In this document: positions 43,910-52,240 of the stretch, piece after piece
How the letters are laid out: each line of letters begins with the position of its first letter
Position numbering within the stretch: the first letter of the stretch is position 1
NCBI RefSeq assembly: GCF_900109225.1
Contig: NZ_FNZK01000005.1
Span: forward strand, 62,001 to 126,000
DNA from: Propionispira arboris
Lineage (GTDB): Bacteria; Bacillota; Negativicutes; Selenomonadales; Selenomonadaceae
Reading direction: 5' to 3'
Length of the DNA stretch: 64,000 nt
The notes under the pieces: generated by a model
Database searches by the model: none
What the model was told of the DNA's origin: nothing
What the model saw: only the letters and a program-made list of their open reading frames with translations
Program-made: the position numbers and the translations under genes

Positions 43910-43965
43910 AGGCAATGAAGCCTGACAGTAACTGTAGTTTAGTATGCAGTCTGTCAGGCTTTTTT
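43910..43965 (+). promoter_or_regulatory. ANTAR-type antitermination leader before the ethanolamine permease
   Basis: Hairpin AGGC-AATGAA-GCCT (43910-43923) has the A1/G4 hexaloop. Its 3' arm starts a perfect 11-bp terminator stem, AAGCCTGACAG (43918-43928) with CTGTCAGGCTT (43951-43961), then T. The permease start codon lies 25 nt downstream. Confidence 0.85.
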
Positions 43966-43989
43966 ATTGCAAAAAGGGAGGAAATATTT

Positions 43990-45360
43990 ATGGAAGTTAG
44001 TAAAAGTGTAGCTTTAGAGGCAACCCCAGAAGAAGCAAGTCTATCGAGAGTTTTGAAACCAATCCATTTATGGGCATTGACCGTTGGTCTCGTTATTTCT
44101 GGTAATTATTTTGGCTGGAGTTATGGTTTTGCCGCAGGTGGAGTTATGGGATTAGCGCTGGCACTGGTTCCCGTTACAATTTTTTATGTGACCTTTATTT
44201 TATCTTATTCGGAACTTGCTACAGCGATTCCACATGCCGGTGGTCCGTCTGCCTATGCACGGCGAGCTTTGGGGAAATTTGGTGGTTATATGAATGGCAT
44301 CAGCTGTCTGATTGAATTTGTATTTGCACCACCAGCAATCGCCCTTGCTGTAGGTGGTTATGTTCATGCAATGGTACCGGGCATCGATGTTATGGCAGCA
44401 ACCGTTGCAGCATTTTTGTTTTTTATCTTTTTAAATTATCTAGGTATGAAAGTTTCTGCGACATTTGAACTAACCGTAACGATTATTGCTTTAGTCGGAC
44501 TTGTTATATATTGGATATTGGCGCTGCCTCATTTTGAACTTTCTCGGGTTATGGTGGAACCATATTTTCCAAATGGATTTCAAGGCGTTATGGCAGCGGT
44601 ACCTTTTGCCATATGGTTTTATTTAGCAATTGAAGGTGGAGCCATGAATGCTGAAGAAATGGTAAATCCGCAAAAAGACATTTCAAAAGGTTTTTTAACG
44701 GGGATGGGAAGCCTCATGGTTATGGCTTTTTTAACTTTATTCCTTACTGCTGGAATTGCCGATACGAACTTGATTGATTCTGTTGATTTCCCTTTGCCAC
44801 TTGCATTGAGTGCGGTTTTTGGTGATGGATCTTTTCCTGTTTTACTTATGAGTGGTGTTGGCTTATTTGGTTTAGTAGCTTCACTGCATGGCATTATTTT
44901 AGGGTACTCACGTCAAACTTATGCAATGGCACGCACGGGTTATTTACCAAAATTTTTGGCTAAGTTAGATAAAAAACATCATACCCCAGTGTGGTCCTTG
45001 ATTTTACCAGGTTTAATTTGTTTAGGAACGGCTTTGACAGGACTTACGGATGTTGTTATTACGATTTCAGCTTTTGGTTCGGTTGTTATGTACATTATCA
45101 GTTTAACGAGTTTGTTCGTTCTGCGTAAAAAAGAACCAGAATTAAAACGGCCATTTCGGGTATATTATCCGATTGTACCAATCATTAGTATACTAATGGC
45201 TGTCTTTTGCTTAGTTAGTTTATTGATTGCATCTAGTGATGTATTGCCTTATGTACTCGGCATTTATGTAGTGGCTATTCTTTATTATTTTATTTGGGGG
45301 AATAAAAATATTCGACCATTTGAAGAAGAATTTGGCGTTTTAGATGAGCTTGATCAATAA
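43990..45360 (+). CDS. eat: ethanolamine permease (APC superfamily)
   Basis: A 456-residue transporter with about 12 membrane spans. It carries the ethanolamine-permease signature ISGNYFGWSYGFAAGGVMGL and an AIPHAGGPSAYARRALG block. It imports ethanolamine in place of EutH. ATG 43990 follows AGGGAGGA; the upstream open frame runs through the ANTAR leader and is not coding. The context with EutW/V and eutABC fits. Confidence 0.9.
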   Translation: MEVSKSVALEATPEEASLSRVLKPIHLWALTVGLVISGNYFGWSYGFAAGGVMGLALALVPVTIFYVTFILSYSELATAIPHAGGPSAYARRALGKFGGYMNGISCLIEFVFAPPAIALAVGGYVHAMVPGIDVMAATVAAFLFFIFLNYLGMKVSATFELTVTIIALVGLVIYWILALPHFELSRVMVEPYFPNGFQGVMAAVPFAIWFYLAIEGGAMNAEEMVNPQKDISKGFLTGMGSLMVMAFLTLFLTAGIADTNLIDSVDFPLPLALSAVFGDGSFPVLLMSGVGLFGLVASLHGIILGYSRQTYAMARTGYLPKFLAKLDKKHHTPVWSLILPGLICLGTALTGLTDVVITISAFGSVVMYIISLTSLFVLRKKEPELKRPFRVYYPIVPIISILMAVFCLVSLLIASSDVLPYVLGIYVVAILYYFIWGNKNIRPFEEEFGVLDELDQ

Positions 45361-45398
45361 TTTGTGAGGCGAAAAATAGAAAATAAGAATGAGTTAAG

Positions 45399-45428
45399 GC
45401 AGATGTGCTATAACGTGGGCATATCTGC
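45399..45428 (+). other. inverted repeat between permease and eutA
   Basis: GCAGATGTGC / GCATATCTGC (one G-U) with a 10-nt loop and no T run. It is possibly an mRNA processing or stabilising hairpin. Confidence 0.4.
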
Positions 45429-45457
45429 TAAATTCATACACACGAGGTTTATCTAAT

Positions 45458-46846
45458 ATGAGACAGGAAATTTTGAGCGTAGGAATTGATTTGGGAACGA
45501 CAACATCGCAAGTGATTTTCAGCCGAATTGCAATTGAAAGCTTGGCTTTGACAGCGATTCCCGAAGTTAAAATCACCGATAAAACGATTATCTATCGAAG
45601 TGAAATTTATTTTACACCTATGAAAAATATCGGGGTAATTGATGTCGAGCAGTTGAAGCAAATCATTCTTGCCGAATATGAAATGGCGGGAATACGTAAA
45701 GAAGATATTGTTACAGGGGCAATTATTATTACGGGTGAAACAGCTCGTAAAGAGAATGCGGCGGATGTACTTAATGTTCTGTCTGATTTCGCTGGAGATT
45801 TTGTCGTAGCAACAGCCGGACCGGATTTAGAGTCAGTTTTAGCTGGCTATGGAGCTGGCGCAGCTGGGTTGTCAGAGCAGTTGCCGGAAAAAATAATTAA
45901 TTTTGATATCGGTGGTGGAACAACAAATGCTGTGGTATTTGTTGGCGGACAAGTTCTCGATGCTTTTGCGTTAGATATTGGTGGTCGACTGATTTGTTTG
46001 GACGAACAACATCGGATCACGTATATATCAGAAAAAATTAAAGCCTTGATTCAAACATTAGGTTTAGTACTGGCAATTGGCGCACGGGCAGATTTATTGG
46101 AATTGGTCAAATTGACAGATGCTTTCGCTAGGATGTTTTTGCAAATCTCTTTAGGGGAAATATTGGATGAGGAAACAAAAGACCTTTTTATTGAACATTT
46201 ACATCAAGGCTGGCAACTGCAAAATCTGATGTTTTCCGGTGGTGTAGCAGAATTTATTTATAATGAACATGAAATAAAAACGTTAGAAGACGTCAATCTC
46301 TTTGGTGATATTGGACCGTTACTGGGGTGGTCCATTCGGAAACATTTGAAAAATATGCCGCTTACGCTGCACGTGGCGAAAGAAAAAATACGTGCTACGG
46401 TTATAGGGGCAGGAAGTTATTCCTTACATATCAGTGGAAGTACGGTACTATTTGATGATACGATCGTGCCGCTTAAAAATTTACCTGTATTAAAAATTAA
46501 AAATATCAAGTCAATGCAAGAAGAAATTATAAATAAGCGCTGCTTGTTTCCGGGGCAAATGATTGCGATTGCTTTTGCTGGAGCGGCGGCGCCCACATAT
46601 TTTCAAATTAAGGAAATGGCGACAGCTATTATTGCTGGCTTACAAGGGGCTGAACAACCATTTATTGTAGTCGTTGAACATGACTTTGCGAAAGCTTTGG
46701 GGCAAACCCTGCAACGTTTAGCTGGGAATAAAAGCGTGATTTGTTTAGATTGCATTAAGACCGAAATGGGTGATTACATTGATATTGGTAAGTCTGTGGC
46801 CAATGTGGTGCCCGTGGTAGTTAAAACGTTGTTGTTTAAAAATTGA
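45458..46846 (+). CDS. eutA: ethanolamine ammonia-lyase reactivase EutA
   Basis: A 462-residue actin-fold ATPase that exchanges inactivated cobalamin on EutBC. The N-terminal phosphate loop VGIDLGTTTSQVIFSR and a second motif IINFDIGGGTTNAVVF are characteristic. It starts at ATG 45458 after a CGAGG site. It stands directly before eutB, as usual. Confidence 0.93.
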   Translation: MRQEILSVGIDLGTTTSQVIFSRIAIESLALTAIPEVKITDKTIIYRSEIYFTPMKNIGVIDVEQLKQIILAEYEMAGIRKEDIVTGAIIITGETARKENAADVLNVLSDFAGDFVVATAGPDLESVLAGYGAGAAGLSEQLPEKIINFDIGGGTTNAVVFVGGQVLDAFALDIGGRLICLDEQHRITYISEKIKALIQTLGLVLAIGARADLLELVKLTDAFARMFLQISLGEILDEETKDLFIEHLHQGWQLQNLMFSGGVAEFIYNEHEIKTLEDVNLFGDIGPLLGWSIRKHLKNMPLTLHVAKEKIRATVIGAGSYSLHISGSTVLFDDTIVPLKNLPVLKIKNIKSMQEEIINKRCLFPGQMIAIAFAGAAAPTYFQIKEMATAIIAGLQGAEQPFIVVVEHDFAKALGQTLQRLAGNKSVICLDCIKTEMGDYIDIGKSVANVVPVVVKTLLFKN

Positions 46847-46903
46847 AAATTGTAATGGTGATAGATAGAATGTGTTTGAGAGCACAAGGAGGCAGGCGGC
46901 AAA

Positions 46904-48265
46904 ATGAAGTTGAAAACAAGCTTATTTGGAAACGTGTATTCGTTTCGCGATGTGAAAGATGTGCTGGCTAAAGCAAATGAAGAAAAATCTGGTGATGTGC
47001 TGGCAGGTATTGCGGCACAAAATACAGTTGAGCGCGTTGCGGCAAAAGTGGTTTTGGCGGATATGACGTTGGAGAATCTGAGGAAAAATCCTGTTGTTCC
47101 CTATGAAATAGATGATGTTACCCGAGCAGATCAGGACGCACTGGATATAGAGGTCTTTCAAAAAATAAAGTCATTAACCGTAGGGGAGTTTCGTGAGTTT
47201 TTACTCAGTGCTGACGAAGCCGATATAGCGGCAATACGTCCCGGACTTACGGCAGAAATGATCGCAGGCGTTGCAAAACTTATGAGCAATATGGATCTTG
47301 TTTGTGCATCTGCTAAAATGCATGTCACAGCAACCTGTAATACAACCATTGGGCGAGCGGGAACTTTATCGGCTCGTTTACAGCCAAATCATGCTACGGA
47401 TAATATATCTGGCATCATGGCTTCCCTAATGGAAGGTCTAAGTTATGGTGTGGGCGATGCAGTCATTGGGTTAAATCCAGCGGTTGACTCTATTGGCAGC
47501 GTAGCTGCCGTACTAACCGAGTTTAAAAATTTCATGAATAAATGGAAAATCCCAACACAAAACTGCGTGTTGTCGCACGTCACGACGCAGATGAAAATTT
47601 TAGAAAAAAATGCAGCACCAATGGATCTGATGTTTCAAAGTTTGGCGGGTTCGGAAATTGCCAGCAGGGCTTTTGGCATCAATGTTAAACTCATGGATGA
47701 AGCTTATGCGATGATGAAAGAGCGGAAAAGTTCATTGGGACCTAATTTCATGTACTTTGAAACAGGTCAGGGGTCTGAACTTTCATCCGATGGACATCAT
47801 GGAGCCGATCAATTAGTTATGGAGGCACGCTGTTATGCGTTTGCAAAACGCTATAATCCTTTTCTTGTAAATACAGTAGTTGGGTTTATTGGTCCGGAAT
47901 ATCTTTATGATGGGCGTCAGATGATTCGGGCGGGACTTGAAGATCATTTTATGGGAAAACTTACTGGTCTGTCGATGGGGGTTGATGTATGTTATACAAA
48001 CCATATGAAGGCAGATCAGAACGACTTAGAGAATTTAGCAATGATGCTGACTTTGGCCGATTGCAATTATATTATGGGAATACCGGGAGGTGATGATGTT
48101 ATGCTCATGTATCAGACGACGAGTTATCATGATGCAGCAGCTTTGAGAAAAATCGGACACAAAAAAACGATTGCAGAATTTGATCAACGTATGGAAGAAT
48201 TGGGTATCTTTAAAAATGGTCAATTGACCGAAAAAGCTGGAGATCCATCTATATTCATGGTGTAA
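46904..48265 (+). CDS. eutB: ethanolamine ammonia-lyase large subunit
   Basis: A 453-residue TIM-barrel subunit carrying the substrate site. It splits ethanolamine to acetaldehyde and ammonia with adenosylcobalamin. EutB blocks such as ANEEKSGDVLAGIAA, GRAGTLSARLQPNHATDNI, FETGQGSELSSDGHHG and NYIMGIPGGDDVMLMYQT are present. ATG 46904 follows AAGGAGG. Confidence 0.97.
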   Translation: MKLKTSLFGNVYSFRDVKDVLAKANEEKSGDVLAGIAAQNTVERVAAKVVLADMTLENLRKNPVVPYEIDDVTRADQDALDIEVFQKIKSLTVGEFREFLLSADEADIAAIRPGLTAEMIAGVAKLMSNMDLVCASAKMHVTATCNTTIGRAGTLSARLQPNHATDNISGIMASLMEGLSYGVGDAVIGLNPAVDSIGSVAAVLTEFKNFMNKWKIPTQNCVLSHVTTQMKILEKNAAPMDLMFQSLAGSEIASRAFGINVKLMDEAYAMMKERKSSLGPNFMYFETGQGSELSSDGHHGADQLVMEARCYAFAKRYNPFLVNTVVGFIGPEYLYDGRQMIRAGLEDHFMGKLTGLSMGVDVCYTNHMKADQNDLENLAMMLTLADCNYIMGIPGGDDVMLMYQTTSYHDAAALRKIGHKKTIAEFDQRMEELGIFKNGQLTEKAGDPSIFMV

Positions 48266-48327
48266 TATGGATTGCAATAAACGAAAAATATGCTCATACT
48301 TTGAGCACCAGAAAGGTATGATTAAAA

Positions 48328-49095
48328 ATGGAAGAATTCGTTCGAGATATCTCTTTACCGGAAATAAAAGAAAAAGTGTTGGTCGATAAGCCAGTTAGTA
48401 TGGAGAATTGTCAGCGACTTAAAAAGACAACCAATGCTCGTATTTGTGTGGGAAGAGCCGGCGAACGATTTAAAACGGAAACCTTATTGAAATTTCGTGC
48501 GGATCATGCAATTGCAATGGATACCGTATGGTCCTATGTTGATGAAAAAATTGTTGATCGGTTGGGTTTTTATAAAATACAAACAATGGTAAAAGACAAA
48601 GAAGAGTATATTCGTCGCCCTGACTTAGGTCGGATTTTTGCACCGGAAACGATGCAGGCAATCAAGAAAGATTGTATTCAGCAGCCCGATGTGCAAATTA
48701 TTGCTGCAGATGGGTTGAGTGCCTATGCAATTAATGCCAATTTAGAAGATATTTATTCGATTATGCTGGATGGTTTTGTGGAAAAAGGTTATTCGGTGGG
48801 GACGCCTATTTTTGTGAAATATAGTAGAGTGGCAACAATGGATAAGATCAGTGAGGCTTTGGGGGCTAAGGTAACCATTCAATTCATTGGTGAACGACCA
48901 GGTCTGGCTACCGGTGAAAGTATGAGTGTCTACATGGCTTATGAAGCCAGTTCACAAAAACCGGAATCGCAGCGTACGGTTGTATCCAATATCTATAAAG
49001 ATGGGATTCCGTCGGTGGAGGCTGGTGCGCAAATTGTTTATCTGACAGAAGTTTTAATGCGGGAAAAGAAAAGCGGTGTCGAGCTTAAAATATAA
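48328..49095 (+). CDS. eutC: ethanolamine ammonia-lyase small subunit
   Basis: A 255-residue cobalamin-binding subunit. It has RICVGRAGERFKTETLL, ADGLSAYAINAN and FIGERPGLATGESMSVYM blocks. Length is in the shorter range, without the N-terminal extension that targets some EutC proteins into microcompartments, which agrees with the absence of shell genes here. ATG 48328. Confidence 0.95.
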   Translation: MEEFVRDISLPEIKEKVLVDKPVSMENCQRLKKTTNARICVGRAGERFKTETLLKFRADHAIAMDTVWSYVDEKIVDRLGFYKIQTMVKDKEEYIRRPDLGRIFAPETMQAIKKDCIQQPDVQIIAADGLSAYAINANLEDIYSIMLDGFVEKGYSVGTPIFVKYSRVATMDKISEALGAKVTIQFIGERPGLATGESMSVYMAYEASSQKPESQRTVVSNIYKDGIPSVEAGAQIVYLTEVLMREKKSGVELKI

Positions 49096-49113
49096 GAGTT
49101 TGAGGTGCTGAAA

Positions 49114-50142
49114 ATGAGTATAGAAGAACGAGCGAATCGGTTGATTGATGAGATGGCCATACCGAAAAATAGTTTGGGGCTGTTGGAGAAACAAACTAAA
49201 AAGATTTTTTGCTGCTGGGGGAAAATGCAGACGGAGATACGGCCGCTTCACTTGATTTTTGCAGCCGATAATGGCGTGGTTGTAGAGTCTGTAGTAAAGC
49301 AGTCACAAGAAATCACGTATTTGCAGGCAAAAAATATGATTGCTGGCAGAGCGACGATTAGTTGTTTTTGCCAAAGCAACAATATTCCCTATAAGGTAAT
49401 TGATGTGGGAATTCGTAATAAAAATTCGGTTGGCATTAATCGTAAAGCTGCATATGGAACAAGGAATTTTTTGCAAGAACCAGCGATGTCCGTTGTTGAA
49501 TTTGCGAAAGCTTTTGCAGCAGGTAAAGAAATGGTTCGTACTGCGAAGCAGGAAAACTATAATTTGCTGTCATTTGGTGAGATGGGAATCGGCAACACGA
49601 CAACTTCATCCGCAGTGTTGTATGCTTTAACGGATGTACAGCCCGAATTTATTGTTGGTTATGGCGCCAATAAAAAAAATCCAGAAGTGATTAAACGAAA
49701 ATGCGAAGTCATTGCGAAAGGGGTGCGTCTTCACCGTGATGAAATGCACACGGTTGAAGATTTGATCCGATTTGTTGGCGGCTTTGATATTGCAGCACTT
49801 TGTGGAGCTATGATAGAATGTCGGCAGCAAAATATGCCATTTGTATTAGATGGATTTATTACAGCTGTAGCTTTTGCCTGTGCGGTACAAATGGATGCAA
49901 GCGTTGCAGATTTTGGTATTGCTTCCCATTTGTCACGCGAACCGGGAATGTTTTATGCTTTGGCTCTGGGGGGGATTGAATCAGACGATGTTCCCATTCG
50001 TGCAGACTTAGCCTTAGGTGAAGGAACGGGGGCTGTTTTATTTCTCGTAATGTTAAAAACGATGATGGATGCAGTTTGGCATGTGGCTAAAATGGCGGAA
50101 CTTGAAGAGCAGGTTGGCAAAACTGTTGGCGAAGCATTATAA
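49114..50142 (+). CDS. cobT: nicotinate-nucleotide:dimethylbenzimidazole phosphoribosyltransferase
   Basis: A 342-residue enzyme that makes alpha-ribazole phosphate for the lower ligand of B12. Motifs are IPKNSLGLLE, FAADNGVVVE, GEMGIGNTTTSSAVL and the catalytic-Glu loop ALGEGTGAVL. ATG 49114 is eight nt after GAGG; an in-frame GTG at 49105 overlaps that site. It lies 18 nt after eutC, so lyase and cofactor genes are one unit. Confidence 0.95.
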   Translation: MSIEERANRLIDEMAIPKNSLGLLEKQTKKIFCCWGKMQTEIRPLHLIFAADNGVVVESVVKQSQEITYLQAKNMIAGRATISCFCQSNNIPYKVIDVGIRNKNSVGINRKAAYGTRNFLQEPAMSVVEFAKAFAAGKEMVRTAKQENYNLLSFGEMGIGNTTTSSAVLYALTDVQPEFIVGYGANKKNPEVIKRKCEVIAKGVRLHRDEMHTVEDLIRFVGGFDIAALCGAMIECRQQNMPFVLDGFITAVAFACAVQMDASVADFGIASHLSREPGMFYALALGGIESDDVPIRADLALGEGTGAVLFLVMLKTMMDAVWHVAKMAELEEQVGKTVGEAL

Positions 50143-50161
50143 AATAGAAGCAGGTGAAAAA

Positions 50162-50914
50162 ATGAAGGCATGTATCTTAATGATTCAATTTTTTACAAGA
50201 ATCCCTATCTATACACAGCTTACGGTTAAAATAGAAGATTTTCCACGCAGTATTTGTTATTTACCGATTGTTGGTCTTTTATTGGGGCTATTGAATGTTA
50301 TATTTTTTGCTTTAGCTTATCAGGTATTTGCCCAAAACGTGGCTATAACTTTAGTACTGATTTCAAACGTTTGCCTGACGGGAGCTTTTCATCTCGATGG
50401 TCTTGCGGATACCTGCGACGGAATATTTTCTGGTCGCAGCCGAGAACGCATTTTAGAAATCATGCATGACAGCCGAATTGGAACAAATGGAGCTGTAGCA
50501 GTTGGTCTGGATTTTCTCTTGCGTTTTGCCTGTCTGAGTTCGTTGGATCTGCAGCAAACGATTCTGGTTTTGCTTTCTGCACCGATACTGTCAAGGTCTT
50601 TGAATCCAATTCTTATGCGAGCGAAATATGCACGAGAAGAAGGACTGGGCAATTTGTTTATCGGCAAGATCGAACCTATAAATCTTTATAAAAGCTTGTT
50701 CTTGGGGGGCTTCTTTGTTGTAGTCCTGAATGGGATTCTTTGTGGCAGTATACTTTATTTCGCCAGTCTAGGCTTTGTTTTTTGCTACAAGTGGTATATA
50801 GTACGGTTACTAGACGGCATGACGGGTGATACACTTGGTGCTGGTAATGAACTTGGTGAAATTGTGGTCATGCTTCTTTTTTCAGGTCTTGTAAGACAGG
50901 GGCTGTTATCATGA
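50162..50914 (+). CDS. cobS: cobalamin synthase (adenosylcobinamide-GDP ribazoletransferase)
   Basis: A 250-residue membrane enzyme joining adenosylcobinamide-GDP with alpha-ribazole. It has the CobS motif GAFHLDGLADTCDGIFSGR and HDSRIGTNGA, plus about six membrane spans. ATG 50162 follows GCAGGTG. The stop overlaps cobC (ATGA). Confidence 0.95.
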   Translation: MKACILMIQFFTRIPIYTQLTVKIEDFPRSICYLPIVGLLLGLLNVIFFALAYQVFAQNVAITLVLISNVCLTGAFHLDGLADTCDGIFSGRSRERILEIMHDSRIGTNGAVAVGLDFLLRFACLSSLDLQQTILVLLSAPILSRSLNPILMRAKYAREEGLGNLFIGKIEPINLYKSLFLGGFFVVVLNGILCGSILYFASLGFVFCYKWYIVRLLDGMTGDTLGAGNELGEIVVMLLFSGLVRQGLLS

Positions 50915-51471
50915 ATATCTATGTAGTTCGCCATGGAGAAACAGAATATAATCGACGCAAGGTATATTTCGGTTGGTCGGATATTTGTCTGAATGAAACA
51001 GGCCGTAAGCAATGTATAACATTAAAAGAAGAATTGACCTATGTTAAATTTGATGAAATATGGGCAAGTCCATCCATACGAACAATGGAAACAGCCAAAA
51101 TCATTACGAGAGGGCAGGCACTAAAAATAGAGGATCGCTTTCGTGAATTGAATTTTGGTGAATGGGAGGGCTTGCATTATTTGACGATTGAAAAACAATA
51201 TCCTGTAGAATGGAAAGCTTGGGGCGATGATTGGCAGCATTACTGTCTGCCGGGCGGTGAAAGTTTTATGGATTTTTATGAGCGGGTGAAAAATGCCTGG
51301 AATGAGCTAAAAAGCCAAGTTGTAAGACAAAAAGAAATAAAAAATGTTTTATTAACGGTTCATGGTGGAACCTTGAAAGTCATCACTCTTCTTGAAAAAA
51401 AGCTTCCGTTGAAAGCTTATTGGCAGATAAAATTTCCGCTGGCAACATATGATATATTTAAGATAGAGTAA
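50911..51471 (+). CDS. cobC: alpha-ribazole phosphatase (histidine phosphatase family)
   Basis: A 186-residue phosphatase with the catalytic VVRHGETEYN loop, the ELNFGEWEG motif and the second His in TVHGGTLK. The context after cobT and cobS indicates alpha-ribazole phosphatase rather than a general phosphoglycerate mutase. ATG 50911 overlaps the cobS stop. A cobU gene is not in the window. Confidence 0.9.
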   Translation: MNIYVVRHGETEYNRRKVYFGWSDICLNETGRKQCITLKEELTYVKFDEIWASPSIRTMETAKIITRGQALKIEDRFRELNFGEWEGLHYLTIEKQYPVEWKAWGDDWQHYCLPGGESFMDFYERVKNAWNELKSQVVRQKEIKNVLLTVHGGTLKVITLLEKKLPLKAYWQIKFPLATYDIFKIE

Positions 51472-51566
51472 GAGCCTTTTTTGCAATGTAAGTTTGGTAT
51501 CCTTGGCGCAAATCATCCGTCAAAATTCAGCAGCTTTCCATATTAAGCAATTCATCGGGCTGGTGC

Positions 51567-51595
51567 TTGACAAAGTTACCTATAACTGGTAATAT
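51567..51595 (+). promoter_or_regulatory. promoter of tRNA-Lys copy 2
   Basis: TTGACA (51567-51572), 17 nt, TAATAT (51590-51595), about 70 nt before the tRNA. Confidence 0.78.
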
Positions 51596-51667
51596 AGTCA
51601 ACGTAGTCAGTGAACTGATTATGCCTTAATGCAAAAAATGTTTATAACATTAAAAAATCATTTTTAC

Positions 51668-51743
<76 letters not shown>

Positions 51744-51756
51744 AATTAATAATTCA

Positions 51757-51786
51757 AGGTTCTCTCCTTCGGGAAGAGCCTTTTTT
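51757..51786 (+). terminator. terminator of tRNA-Lys copy 2
   Basis: AGGTTCT pairs with AGAGCCT (one G-U), loop CTCCTTCGGGA, six T. Confidence 0.85.
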
Positions 51787-51884
51787 CGTTTTCAGGGATT
51801 TTTGCGGGTGGTTAAGGCGCATTCTACAAAGTGTAATACCTAAATGGTTTTTAAATCTATATTTTGAATTTATTAGGGTGGAAA

Positions 51885-51913
51885 TTGACAACAAAGGTTA
51901 TAGACAATATAAA
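51885..51913 (+). promoter_or_regulatory. strong promoter just before a terminator
   Basis: TTGACA (51885-51890), 17 nt, TATAAA (51908-51913). Transcription would start about 51920, seven nt before the hairpin at 51927. Confidence 0.6.
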
Positions 51914-51926
51914 AATATAATAGCAG

Positions 51927-51962
51927 GAAAAGTGGCACCAGCATTATGTTGATGCCACTTTT
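51927..51962 (+). terminator. terminator / attenuator upstream of the chromate transporter
   Basis: AAAAGTGGCA pairs with TGCCACTTTT, extended by CAGC/GTTG, then TTTT-CG. It is about 280 nt before the transporter start. Confidence 0.75.
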
Positions 51963-52103
51963 CGTTTATAGTAGACGTAACGAATTTTTTAGGGGGACAA
52001 GAAGAACCATGGGGATGTATCTTTTTTGTCAATAAAAGGCTTATACTATAAGAAAAAGAATCCGGTTTGATGTGGAGAGGGGTTGGCTTCACAACCGATA
52101 AAC

Positions 52104-52230
52104 ATGAAGAGGAAAAAAAGTACCTGTAATTGTGGTTGCGAACATTCAAAAAAAATTGACGGGTAGCACAAATAAATGCAGTAAAGAACAGATTGAGGGC
52201 TCCGTAAATAAATTTTATCAAATTACTAGG
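52104..52230 (+). other. possible broken small cysteine-rich ORF
   Basis: ATG 52104 opens a short frame MKRKKSTCNCGCEHSKKIDG, then a stop. A second frame, shifted by one, continues with STNKCSKEQIEGSVNKFYQ up to about 52230. Read together they look like one small protein with a frameshift, but no family is recognised and there is no clear ribosome site. The rest of 51963-52240 shows nothing else. Confidence 0.25.
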
Positions 52231-52240
52231 GGATGATAGT

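Noticed and set aside
43888-43989. Longer ethanolamine permease starting at 43888
   Set aside because: The extra residues are encoded by the ANTAR hairpin and terminator. AGGGAGGA sits before ATG 43990, where the family N-terminus begins.
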